DNA of 64,000 nt from positions 1,985-65,984 of the forward strand of contig NZ_JACKUK010000044.1 of the NCBI RefSeq assembly GCF_025822765.1, written 5' to 3'. A program made the position numbers and the translations under genes. Below, piece after piece: positions 53,579 through 61,333 of the stretch; position 1 is the first letter of the stretch, and the number at the start of each line of letters is the position of its first letter. Below the pieces are notes generated by a model. The model was not told where the DNA came from. It saw nothing but the letters and a program-made list of their open reading frames with translations, and did not search any database. Source of the DNA: Mycobacterium barrassiae (GTDB lineage: Bacteria; Actinomycetota; Actinomycetes; Mycobacteriales; Mycobacteriaceae).

Positions 53579-54307
53579 GTGAGTCGAGTGGCGGTGGTGA
53601 CCGGCGCGTCGGGTCTCGGCGAGGCAATCTGCACGGGGCTGGCCGCAGACGGCCACCGCGTCGGCGTGCTGGACGTCGACGCTGATGCCGCCGAGAAGCT
53701 CGCCGAAAAGTTGCGCGGCCGCGGTGCGCAGGCCACCGCCGTGGCGGCCGACGTCTCGGACGAAGCGGCATTCGCCGCAGTCCGAGCCGAATTCGGACCC
53801 CTCGCGATGCTGGTGACAAGTGCTGCGATCGGCGGATTCACCCGCTTCGACGAAATCACCCTCGACGAGTGGAACCGATACCTCGCCGTCAACCTGACCG
53901 GAACGTTCCTGAGCATCCGCGCGGCACTACCGGACATGGTCGAAGCCGGGTGGGGCAGAGTCGTGACGATCTCATCAGCAGCGGGCCAGCAGGGTGGGCC
54001 GAAACAAGGGCACTACTCGGCGACCAAGGGCGGCGTCATCGCGATGACCAAGACCGTCGCGCGCGATTACGCCCGGCATGGGGTCACCGCGAATTCGGTG
54101 CCGCCGTTCGTGATCGAGACACCGATGCTGCGCCGGCAGCAGGCCGAAGGAAAACTTCCGCCGGACGAGTATCTGACCCAGGCCATTCCGGCGGGCCGGG
54201 TCGGCGGTCCCGAGGATGTGGCGGCGGTCTGCTCGTTCCTCTGTTCAGAGGCGGCCGGATATGTCAACGGACAGGTCATCGGCGTCAACGGCGGTGCGGT
54301 CGTGTGA
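53579..54307 (+). CDS. Short-chain dehydrogenase/reductase
   Basis: 242 residues. VVTGASGLGEAICTGLAADG is a shortened cofactor loop. DVDADAAEKL suggests NAD. Catalytic Ser in VTISSAAGQQGG and Y-x-x-x-K in YSATKGG. The end VNGQVIGVNGGAVV is FabG-like. GTG 53579 has GAGGAGC ahead. It forms an operon with the next SDR 10 bases on and has a regulon palindrome 18 bases before its start. Confidence 0.88.
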   Translation: MSRVAVVTGASGLGEAICTGLAADGHRVGVLDVDADAAEKLAEKLRGRGAQATAVAADVSDEAAFAAVRAEFGPLAMLVTSAAIGGFTRFDEITLDEWNRYLAVNLTGTFLSIRAALPDMVEAGWGRVVTISSAAGQQGGPKQGHYSATKGGVIAMTKTVARDYARHGVTANSVPPFVIETPMLRRQQAEGKLPPDEYLTQAIPAGRVGGPEDVAAVCSFLCSEAAGYVNGQVIGVNGGAVV

Positions 54308-54317
54308 GAGGACTGGC

Positions 54318-55178
54318 ATGACGGAGAATCGTCCGGTTGCTGTGGTGACAGGAGCGAGCCGCGGCGCAGGTGCTGGAATCGCGCATGCGCTGGGCGCGCA
54401 CGGTTGCATCGTCTACGTGACAGGCCGCACTGTCGAAAGCGACGGAACCGTACGCGGAACCATCGGGGAGACGGCCGAAAAAGTCAGCGCGGCAGGCGGT
54501 GTGGGTATCGCGGCTCCTGTCGACCACGCTGACGACGAGCAGGTCGAGGCATTCTTCGAGCGGGTGGGCCGCGAGCAGGGCCGCATCGACATCCTGGTGA
54601 ACAACGCCGCGATCATCCGCGACGAGATGATGGGGCGCACCAAGTTCTGGGAAGAGCCGATCAACGTCATCGACACGCTCAACGTCGGACTGCGCAGCAG
54701 TTATGTGGCGACCGTGTATGCCGCACCTCTGATGGTGCCGCACGGCAAGGGCCTGGTCGTCTTCACCTCGTCATCGGGTTCGGTGCATTACGCCTTCGGA
54801 CCCGCCTACGGAGTCCCGAAGGCCGGTGTCGACAAGATGGCCGCCGATATGGCGTTCGACTTCAAGGACACCGGGATCGCTGCTGTCTCGATATGGATGG
54901 GCTCGCTGCTGACCGACCGGGTCCGGGCGATTGTCGCCAGTAATCCCGAGAAGTTCGGCCACATCCTCGACACCGCCGAGACGCCGGAATTGACCGGACA
55001 CGTGATCTGGGAGCTGTTCCGAGATCCGGCGGTGATGGATGTCACCGGGCAGACGTTGATTGGCGCTGAACTCGCCGTCAAGTACGGGATCACCGATGAG
55101 GGCGGACGCCAACCACCTTCCTACCGTGAGCTTTTCGATGTTCATCCGCACCGGCAATATGCTCACGTCATGCGCTAG
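54318..55178 (+). CDS. Short-chain dehydrogenase/reductase
   Basis: 286 residues. VTGASRGAGAGIAHALGAHG, NNAAI, catalytic Ser in FTSSSGSVHYAFG and Y-x-x-x-K in YGVPKAGVDK. VTGRTVESDGTVRG is the cofactor-specificity segment. It resembles the longer DHRS1-like SDR group, with WMGSLLTDRVRAIVASNPEK after the active site. ATG 54318 follows AGAGGAC. Second gene of the SDR operon; convergent with the nitroreductase 6 bases away. Confidence 0.88.
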   Translation: MTENRPVAVVTGASRGAGAGIAHALGAHGCIVYVTGRTVESDGTVRGTIGETAEKVSAAGGVGIAAPVDHADDEQVEAFFERVGREQGRIDILVNNAAIIRDEMMGRTKFWEEPINVIDTLNVGLRSSYVATVYAAPLMVPHGKGLVVFTSSSGSVHYAFGPAYGVPKAGVDKMAADMAFDFKDTGIAAVSIWMGSLLTDRVRAIVASNPEKFGHILDTAETPELTGHVIWELFRDPAVMDVTGQTLIGAELAVKYGITDEGGRQPPSYRELFDVHPHRQYAHVMR

Positions 55179-55184
55179 CAGCGC

Positions 55185-55856
55185 TCACTTGCCTCGAGGT
55201 CGAGCACCCCTGCCGTAGGTGATGTCGGCGTGGTCGGGATCCCAACTGTTGTGGAACACCACGTCGGACAACGGACGGCGACGGACGGGCCCGTGCCGGC
55301 CGCGTGGCCATCCGACGACGACGTGTCCAGCCAAGAACCATTCGTCGGGTACGCCGACGGCGGCGCGCAACGTCTTTTCACCGTCGTACGACGCCCAGCT
55401 GGTCAGGCATGCGCCGAGCCCTTGGGCACGGGCCGCGAGGTAGAAGTTCTGCATCGCGGGATAGATCGACGCGCCCTGCAGGAACTCCGAGGAGAACTCG
55501 TTCTTGAACGCGACGAACAGCACCGAGGTGAATTCGCCTGCGCGGTCGTGCAGTTCGTACGTGGCGCGATTGTTGCGAGCGGCGCGACTGTTGTCGGCAG
55601 GGTCGGGCCGCGTCATCCCGTAGACGGATTCGAATGACTGCAAAGCGATGTGCGCGGCCTCGGCGACGGCAGCGCGCTGCTCAGGAGCGTCGAGCACGAT
55701 GAAGCGCCACAGCTGCGCGTTGGCCCCGTTCGGTGCCCAGGTGGCGGCCTGCAGGCAGCGTTCCAGCATCTCAGGCGGAACGGGCTCGTCGGTGAACCGC
55801 CGGATCGAGCGAGCGGTCGACAGGACTTCCCATACGTCATCGGTGGGATACGGCAT
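55185..55856 (-). CDS. Nitroreductase-family flavoprotein
   Basis: 223 residues. FMN-binding TARSIRRFTDEPVPPEMLER near the start, ATWAPNGANAQLWRFIVLD, and YLAARAQGLGACLTSW. It is probably an FMN-dependent NAD(P)H reductase acting on nitro, quinone or enone groups. Its start faces the SDR at 55946 across an 89-base gap that holds regulon site 3, so one operator may control both. Confidence 0.87.
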   Translation of the reverse strand: MPYPTDDVWEVLSTARSIRRFTDEPVPPEMLERCLQAATWAPNGANAQLWRFIVLDAPEQRAAVAEAAHIALQSFESVYGMTRPDPADNSRAARNNRATYELHDRAGEFTSVLFVAFKNEFSSEFLQGASIYPAMQNFYLAARAQGLGACLTSWASYDGEKTLRAAVGVPDEWFLAGHVVVGWPRGRHGPVRRRPLSDVVFHNSWDPDHADITYGRGARPRGK

Positions 55857-55900
55857 TCCATCTATTTACTCGACCAGGGCCCTGATGTCGAGAGACATGC

Positions 55901-55914
55901 TGTACAGTCGTATT
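55901..55914. promoter_or_regulatory. Regulon palindrome site 3 (divergent nitroreductase/SDR gap)
   Basis: TGTACAGTCGTATT lies 44 bases from the nitroreductase start and 31 from the SDR start. Confidence 0.65.
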
Positions 55915-55945
55915 GCATCTGATCGGGACGGACGGGAGTGACTCT

Positions 55946-56716
55946 GTGAGCGACAGGTTTTCGATGGCAGGCAAGGTCGCCGTCATCACGGGGGGAGGCA
56001 CCGGTATCGGGCGGGCTTCCGCGCTCGTGCTGGCTGAACACGGTGCTGACATCGTGCTTGCGGGACGTCGTCCCGAGCCCCTCAAGGAGACGGCGAGTGA
56101 CATCGAGGCACTCGGGCGACGGGCTCTCGCCGTTCCGACGGACGTGACGAAGGCCGACGAGTGTCAGGCCCTGGTCGATGCGGCGCTCGGCGAGTTCGGA
56201 CGTGTCGATGTGCTGCTCAACAACGCCGGCGGCGGCGAGACGAAGTCGCTGATGAAGTGGACGGACGAAGAATGGCATCAGGTGCTGGACCTGAACCTGT
56301 CCAGCGCGTGGTACTTGTCGCGAGCCGTGGCGAAGCCGATGATCGCGCAGGGTAAGGGCGCGATCGTCAACATCTCCTCGGGTGCCGGATTGTTGGCCAT
56401 GCCGCAGGCGCCGATCTACGGTGCCGCCAAGGCCGGTTTGCAGAACCTGACCGGATCGATGGCCGCGGCATGGACGCGAAAGGGTGTGCGGGTCAACTGC
56501 ATCGCCTGCGGTGCGGTCCGCACCCCGGGCCTCGAAGCCGACGCGCAACGGCAGGGCTTCGACATCGACATGATCGGCCAGACGAACGGGTCGGGCCGGA
56601 TCGCCGAGCCCGACGAGATCGGATACGGGGTCCTGTTTTTCGCCTCGGATGCGTCGAGTTACTGCTCCGGGCAGACGTTGTACATGCATGGCGGTCCGGG
56701 CCCGGCGGGAGTTTGA
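55946..56716 (+). CDS. Short-chain dehydrogenase/reductase
   Basis: 256 residues. ITGGGTGIGRASALVLAEHG, AGRRPEPLKET (favours NADP), NNAGGGE, catalytic Ser in VNISSGAGLLAMPQ and Y-x-x-x-K in YGAAKAGLQ. Polar end YMHGGPGPAGV. GTG 55946 starts the family pattern (SDRFSMAGKVAVITGG). Regulon site 3 lies upstream; the glyoxalase-fold gene follows 2 bases after. Confidence 0.88.
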   Translation: MSDRFSMAGKVAVITGGGTGIGRASALVLAEHGADIVLAGRRPEPLKETASDIEALGRRALAVPTDVTKADECQALVDAALGEFGRVDVLLNNAGGGETKSLMKWTDEEWHQVLDLNLSSAWYLSRAVAKPMIAQGKGAIVNISSGAGLLAMPQAPIYGAAKAGLQNLTGSMAAAWTRKGVRVNCIACGAVRTPGLEADAQRQGFDIDMIGQTNGSGRIAEPDEIGYGVLFFASDASSYCSGQTLYMHGGPGPAGV

Positions 56717-56718
56717 CC

Positions 56719-57144
56719 ATGAATGTCAGCCACATCGGTCTCCGAGTTCGCGACCTGGATGCGTCCCTGAAGTTCTATGCCGCCCTTGGCTTCACCGAGG
56801 TGAAGCGCCTCACCGTGCCCGACCAGATGGCGCAGGGCCTGCTCGGCCTGGCTCCGCCGATCGGTTTCGAGGCGGTATACCTGCGCAACGACGGTGTCAT
56901 TCTGCAGTTGCTGACGTTCTCGGGCTATCCGGCGCCCGATGAGCCCGAGCGTGGGATGGTGGGCGCCGGACTGACGCACCTGTCGATCGCGGTGCCCGAT
57001 CTGTCCGCGGCTCAGGCCGCGGTGACCGACGCCGGGGGGAGCGTGGTCGCTGATCCGGGCGGAGGGTTCGCCGCAATGGTGCGGGATCCTGACGGTCAGC
57101 TGATCGAGTTGGTCAACGAGAAGGTTCGACCCATTCCGGTCTAG
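56719..57144 (+). CDS. Glyoxalase/VOC-superfamily protein
   Basis: 141 residues with two beta-alpha-beta-beta-beta modules. Metal ligands probably include His in VSHIGLRVRDLDASLKFYAA, a Glu or Gln in ILQLLTFSG, His in LTHLSIAVPDLS and Glu in DGQLIELVN. The layout fits a VOC isomerase, lyase or dioxygenase. Coupled to the SDR upstream (2 bases) and one base from the convergent LLM gene. Confidence 0.84.
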   Translation: MNVSHIGLRVRDLDASLKFYAALGFTEVKRLTVPDQMAQGLLGLAPPIGFEAVYLRNDGVILQLLTFSGYPAPDEPERGMVGAGLTHLSIAVPDLSAAQAAVTDAGGSVVADPGGGFAAMVRDPDGQLIELVNEKVRPIPV

Positions 57145-57145
57145 T

Positions 57146-57997
57146 TCAACGCAATTCGTCGATCATCGCGGCGTAGCGGTCGAGGAACGGTAGTGCGGTC
57201 GAGGGGTCATTGCCGTCGCGGCGACCACCGCCGATCACCACCCGGTTGAACCCGAGGTCGCGGTAGCGCGCGAGACGATTGGCGGACGGGTCGCCCCAGG
57301 CCATGATGGTCAGGTCGAGGGTCGCCGGGTCTCGGCCTGCGTCCTCGGCGAGACGCCGGAAATCGGCCAGCGCCTGCGAAACATCCCGGAATGCCGCATC
57401 GCCGGGCAGCCAACCGTCGGCCCACGGGAGGCTTTCTCGGATGGCTCTCGGGCCGGTGGCCGCCACCAGCAGTGGCGGAGCCGGCTGCTGATGTGGTTTG
57501 GGATGACACCAGACCGGGTCGAAGTCGTAGAAGTCACCGTGGTGTTCGGCTTCGTCGGCGGTCCACAGCACCCGCAGCGCAGCGACCATGTCGGACAGGG
57601 CCCGGTAGCGGTCCGCCCAGGCGATCGGATTGGAGACCGCGAGTTCCGCTCGCATCCCGACTCCTACGCCCAGCAGAAGCCGGCCTGCGCTGAACCGGTC
57701 GAGAGTGGCCACTTGCTTTGCGAACAAGAACAACTCGTGCTCGAGAGGCAACGCCACCGCAGTGCCGAGGCGGAGCGTGGTGGTCGATTGTGCCGCGGCA
57801 GCCAGGGACAGCAGGGGATCCCACATCCGCTGTTGTGCGTGCAGCAGCGCCGCAGGCATGGCGCCTGCAGAGGACACCGGGATCTGTGGATGCTCACCCA
57901 CCCACAGCGACTCGAACCCGCGCTGCTCCAGCTCCTTTGCGAGATCGCCAGGCGCGAGATCATGCGGCGTGTTCAGGCTGACGAATCCGATGTCCAT
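57146..57997 (-). CDS. LLM-class F420-dependent oxidoreductase
   Basis: 283 residues of luciferase-like TIM barrel. Motifs LAKELEQRGFESLWVGEHPQ, AAAAQSTTTLRLGTAVALP, GRLLLGVGVGMRAEL and ATGPRAIRESLPWADGWLPG. In mycobacteria this class mostly uses F420 rather than FMN. It faces the P450 gene across a 43-base gap containing regulon site 4, so reductase and P450 are probably co-induced. Confidence 0.87.
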   Translation of the reverse strand: MDIGFVSLNTPHDLAPGDLAKELEQRGFESLWVGEHPQIPVSSAGAMPAALLHAQQRMWDPLLSLAAAAQSTTTLRLGTAVALPLEHELFLFAKQVATLDRFSAGRLLLGVGVGMRAELAVSNPIAWADRYRALSDMVAALRVLWTADEAEHHGDFYDFDPVWCHPKPHQQPAPPLLVAATGPRAIRESLPWADGWLPGDAAFRDVSQALADFRRLAEDAGRDPATLDLTIMAWGDPSANRLARYRDLGFNRVVIGGGRRDGNDPSTALPFLDRYAAMIDELR

Positions 57998-58024
57998 CGA
58001 CTCTCCCTGTGCGTGGATAGCGTG

Positions 58025-58040
58025 CTGTACGATCGTACAG
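58025..58040. promoter_or_regulatory. Regulon palindrome site 4, perfect 16-mer (LLM/P450 gap)
   Basis: CTGTACGATCGTACAG is a perfect palindrome. It ends directly before the P450 GTG 58041 and is 27 bases from the LLM start. Bound repressor would cover the start codon or the transcription start of the P450 gene. Confidence 0.8.
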
Positions 58041-59222
58041 GTGAGCGTTCTGTACTACGACCCCTACAACGTCGAGATCGATCGGGATCCCTATCCGGTG
58101 TACAAGCGGCTGCGTGACGAGGCGCCGGTGTACTACAACGAGAAGTTCGACTTCTGGGGTCTGAGTCGCTTCGCGGACGTCGAATCCGCGCTGCGGGACG
58201 TCGACAACCTCAGTAACGCCAAGGGCGACATTCTCGAGGTCGTGAAGGCCGAACCGGTCATGCCGGACGGGGTGTTCATCAACGAGGACCCTCCGGTGCA
58301 CACGGTGCACCGCTTACTCGTGTCGCGGGCCTTCACTCCGAGGAAGATGGCGGCGATCGAGGAGCAGATCAGGACGTTCTGTGCGGCGTGCCTTGATCCG
58401 CTAAGCGACGGCGACCGTTTCGATTTCACGCTCGATCTCGGTTCGGAGATGCCGATGCGGGTCATCGGCATGCTGGTCGGAATGCCGGACTCACTGCAGC
58501 GCAGCGTTCGCAAGGTCGCTGGGGCGCGGTTGCGCAACAAACCGGGCGAGCCATTACCGGTCAAGAAGGACAACTACTTCAACGGCAACATGTTTCGGGA
58601 CTATGTGTCCTGGCGCAAGGACAACCCGTCCGATGACCTGGTCACCGAACTGCTCAACGTCGAATTCGAGGATGTCGACGGGCAGAAGCGGAAGTTGCGG
58701 ACCGAGGAGCTGCTGGTGTTCCTCGGTGTCATCGCCAATGCCGGTACCGAGACGGTGGGCCGGTTGTTCGGCTGGCTCGGCAAAGTGCTGGCCGATCATC
58801 CGGACGCGCGCCGCGAGCTTGCGGCGGACCCGTCGTTGATTCCCGGCGCCATCGAAGAGGTGCTGCGCGTCGAGCCGCCCGTACACAACATCGCCCGATA
58901 CGTGGCCAAAGGCGTTGAGTACCAAGGACAGACCGTGCCGGCCGGCCGTGCACTGCTGCTGATGGCGGGTGCGGCCAATCGGGACGAGCGCAGGTTCGAC
59001 GACCCCGACACCTTCGACATCCGGCGCAACCCCAACCATCTGACGTTCGGTCGCGGAGCGCATTTCTGCCTTGGGACGTCGCTGGCCCGCGTCGAGGGAC
59101 GGGTGGCACTCGAGGAGATCCTGAAGCGCTGGCCCGACTGGACCATCGACGAGGAGAACGCGGTCCGCGCCCCGACGGCCACGGTGCGGGGCTGGGACTC
59201 GATGCCCGCGATCGTCGGCTAA
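58041..59222 (+). CDS. Cytochrome P450
   Basis: 393 residues. Heme-binding FGRGAHFCLG with Cys343, ExxR in IEEVLRVEP, I-helix oxygen-activation segment VIANAGTETVGRLFG, and NRDERRF. It is soluble and would need a ferredoxin and reductase from elsewhere; none is encoded next to it. The GTG start directly follows the perfect operator, which suggests a leaderless transcript. It overlaps the convergent SDR by 4 bases. The substrate is unknown. Confidence 0.9.
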   Translation: MSVLYYDPYNVEIDRDPYPVYKRLRDEAPVYYNEKFDFWGLSRFADVESALRDVDNLSNAKGDILEVVKAEPVMPDGVFINEDPPVHTVHRLLVSRAFTPRKMAAIEEQIRTFCAACLDPLSDGDRFDFTLDLGSEMPMRVIGMLVGMPDSLQRSVRKVAGARLRNKPGEPLPVKKDNYFNGNMFRDYVSWRKDNPSDDLVTELLNVEFEDVDGQKRKLRTEELLVFLGVIANAGTETVGRLFGWLGKVLADHPDARRELAADPSLIPGAIEEVLRVEPPVHNIARYVAKGVEYQGQTVPAGRALLLMAGAANRDERRFDDPDTFDIRRNPNHLTFGRGAHFCLGTSLARVEGRVALEEILKRWPDWTIDEENAVRAPTATVRGWDSMPAIVG

Positions 59223-60004
59223 CGCGGTCGCACGGGCAGGTTGAGCCGGCTGTCAGGACCCTCTACCGCCGCGAAATCCATGGTCCACGGCCGCTTTCCG
59301 TGCTGGATCACCCAGCAGGATCCGGCGGCGCTCTTCGGTGCCGCCAGCGCTGCCAGCACTCCGTCGACGACCGCTTCGGGTTCCATCACGGGCACACCGA
59401 TGCTTTCGACGAGCGACCGCCGATCACCGAGAACGCCGGTCTCAGTGATACCCGGGCAAATGGTATGCACCGCAAAGTCTTCGGCGGCCAGGTTCGGGGC
59501 GATCGACCGCATGAATCCGACGACACCGTGCTTGCCGAGCGAGTAGACCGGATCGGGATGCCACGGCATCAGCCCGGCCAGGGAGGCGGTGGCCAGGATC
59601 GCGCGGTCTGAGTCACCGCCCAGCGACCGCATGGCACGCACAGCGGCGCGTACCCCGAACACCACGCCGTCGAGATTCACCCCCACCGACCGGCGGTACT
59701 GGGCCAGGTCCAGGGATCCGATGTCACCGGTCCAGTGGATGGTGATGCCCGCGTTCAGAAACGCCAGATCGAGCCCCCCGAACGCGGTCAGGCAGGACGC
59801 GAAGGCGGTATCCACCTGCTCCGGATCGGTGACATCGCAATGCAATCCGATGCCGTCGACGGTGCTGGCCACCTCGGAGGCGGCATCACCGTCGATGTCG
59901 ACGACACACACGCGCATCCCCTCGGCCGCGAGGCGCACCGCTGTCGCGCGACCGATGCCGGACGCACCGCCGGTGATGAGCGCGACGCGACCCGCGAGGT
60001 TCAC
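59219..60004 (-). CDS. Short-chain dehydrogenase/reductase
   Basis: 261 residues. ITGGASGIGRATAVRLAAEG, Asp in VVDIDGDAASE (NAD), LNAGITIHW in place of NNAG, catalytic Ser in ATASLAGLMPW and Y-x-x-x-K in YSLGKHGVVG. It follows the SnoaL-like gene by 3 bases, so it is the second gene of that operon under regulon sites 5 and 6. Confidence 0.88.
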   Translation of the reverse strand: MNLAGRVALITGGASGIGRATAVRLAAEGMRVCVVDIDGDAASEVASTVDGIGLHCDVTDPEQVDTAFASCLTAFGGLDLAFLNAGITIHWTGDIGSLDLAQYRRSVGVNLDGVVFGVRAAVRAMRSLGGDSDRAILATASLAGLMPWHPDPVYSLGKHGVVGFMRSIAPNLAAEDFAVHTICPGITETGVLGDRRSLVESIGVPVMEPEAVVDGVLAALAAPKSAAGSCWVIQHGKRPWTMDFAAVEGPDSRLNLPVRPR

Positions 60005-60007
60005 AGG

Positions 60008-60565
60008 TCACCACCGCTCAACGGGTTCGCTCTCCAGCTTGAGGGGACGGATGTAGGAGGCGTCGCTGCGGTCCCACTTGCCCTTGATGAATCCCTGGAC
60101 CGCACCGGAGTTGAGCACCGATGAGTCACCGCTGATCATCCATTCGATGGTGCAGCGGCGAAGCGCGATCTTCCAGACCCCGTCGCGCCGCTCGAGGCGG
60201 TCCAGATAGCGGCCGCCCATCAAGGACACGATCTTTCCGCCCTTGACGCGCATGGCGCCCATCACGTAGCTCTCGGCGTGGGCCTCATCGCCGTTGATCT
60301 CACAGGTGTGGGTGGTGATGTTGTGTAGGTGATCCTCGAACACCGCGGAATGCGCCTGATTGGCCCATTCACCGTACTCGGGGCCGGTTTTCACGGTCGG
60401 GCCGTGCTCGTCGATGCCGTCCTCGAAGTAGACGCTGCCCATGAGTTCGGCATCGTGACGGTCGTGTCCGCGTGCCTGATTCATCACGCAGTCGAGAATC
60501 GCGGTGCGGTCCTCGAGGTACTGCACGCGCAGGCGAAGCTGCTCGAGCTCATCGGTGTCCGTCAT
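60008..60565 (-). CDS. SnoaL/NTF2-like protein
   Basis: 185 residues. LRLRVQYLEDRTAILDCVMN is a helix start typical of the SnoaL-like group, followed by DAELMGSVYFEDGIDEHGPT, the cone-fold strands (MRVKGGKIVSLMGGRYLDRL) and WKIALRRCTIEW. Relatives are hydratases, isomerases or dehydratases for hydrophobic ring compounds. Regulon sites 5 and 6 stand 25 and 49 bases upstream. Confidence 0.84.
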   Translation of the reverse strand: MTDTDELEQLRLRVQYLEDRTAILDCVMNQARGHDRHDAELMGSVYFEDGIDEHGPTVKTGPEYGEWANQAHSAVFEDHLHNITTHTCEINGDEAHAESYVMGAMRVKGGKIVSLMGGRYLDRLERRDGVWKIALRRCTIEWMISGDSSVLNSGAVQGFIKGKWDRSDASYIRPLKLESEPVERW

Positions 60566-60590
60566 GAACTGTCCTTTCCGCGACGACCAG

Positions 60591-60604
60591 TTGTACGATT
60601 GTAT
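60591..60604. promoter_or_regulatory. Regulon palindrome site 5
   Basis: TGTACGATTGTATA, 25 bases before the SnoaL-like gene start at 60565. It is one of a tandem pair with site 6. Confidence 0.68.
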
Positions 60605-60614
60605 AGCATCGACG

Positions 60615-60628
60615 CCATACGAACGTAC
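60615..60628. promoter_or_regulatory. Regulon palindrome site 6
   Basis: CATACGAACGTACA, centre-to-centre 24 bases from site 5, just beyond the 3' end of the TetR gene. Confidence 0.62.
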
Positions 60629-60651
60629 AGCCCACGTAGGGGTCGGGGCAG

Positions 60652-61278
60652 TCAGCGGGACCGTTTGCGGGCAGCCGGTTTCCGCTTAGGGTTCGGCTCG
60701 ATCGAATCCAGATAACGTTCGAATGCCTTGGTCAGGTCGGCATGCGCGGTGTCGACCCCGACACCCTTTTCGAGGTTGAGGAACTTCGGCAGGCTGGAGA
60801 TCAGCAGCTGCAGAGCCGGTAGCGACAGATCGCCCCACGGTCGGGCGTCTGCGCCGAACTTCGCGACAAGCGCATCGAGCTGGAGCTTGCGCACACTTTC
60901 GGTCACGGCGGCGATCTCGGTGCGAATCGACTTGCGGTGATTGCCCAGCGCCATGAACTCCGTCATCATCGCGCCGGTCGCCTCGTCCCAGCTGTACTCC
61001 CACAGCGCGCGCAGCGGGTCTTCGGTCCGCTTCTCCAGAATCTTGTTGAGGTGATCGAGATTGCGGTCCGAATAACGCCGGATCGCCGCGATGAAAACGT
61101 CATCCAAGGTGGGGAAGTAATACTGCACCAGGCTCGGGGTGACCCCGGCCTTGGCGGCCAGGGCGCGATACGTGACGCTCGCGTATCCTTCTTCGAGCAT
61201 CATCGTTTCGACGCAGTCGAGCAGGTTGTCCCTTGTCTTGGACGTTTCGGCACCCACGCGCCGCGACGGCTTCGCCAT
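60652..61278 (-). CDS. TetR-family regulator, likely controller of the island
   Basis: 208 residues. The HTH reads VTYRALAAKAGVTPSLVQYY, then FPTLDDVFIAA, within residues 14-65. The C-terminal domain (ALWEYSWDEATGAMMTEFMA) resembles KstR-like catabolic repressors in general form. A basic tail (PKRKPAARKRSR) follows. Regulon site 7 lies 27 bases before ATG 61278, predicting autoregulation, and the same palindrome precedes the neighbouring operons. The ligand is probably a pathway intermediate. Confidence 0.88.
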   Translation of the reverse strand: MAKPSRRVGAETSKTRDNLLDCVETMMLEEGYASVTYRALAAKAGVTPSLVQYYFPTLDDVFIAAIRRYSDRNLDHLNKILEKRTEDPLRALWEYSWDEATGAMMTEFMALGNHRKSIRTEIAAVTESVRKLQLDALVAKFGADARPWGDLSLPALQLLISSLPKFLNLEKGVGVDTAHADLTKAFERYLDSIEPNPKRKPAARKRSR

Positions 61279-61305
61279 GCCTCGTATTCTGACATCCGCC
61301 GTTCC

Positions 61306-61319
61306 TGTACGGGCGTATG
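61306..61319. promoter_or_regulatory. Regulon palindrome site 7 (before the TetR gene)
   Basis: TGTACGGGCGTATG, 27 bases before the TetR start at 61278. It is also only 15 bases from the end of the glycosidase gene. Confidence 0.62.
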
Positions 61320-61333
61320 GCGAGCAATGTGTG

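Noticed and set aside
49498-61319. KstR or KstR2 steroid-catabolism operators
   Set aside because: The repeated sites have a TACG..CGTA core and do not fit the KstR/KstR2 consensus as I remember them; no kst-type cholesterol ring genes are present.
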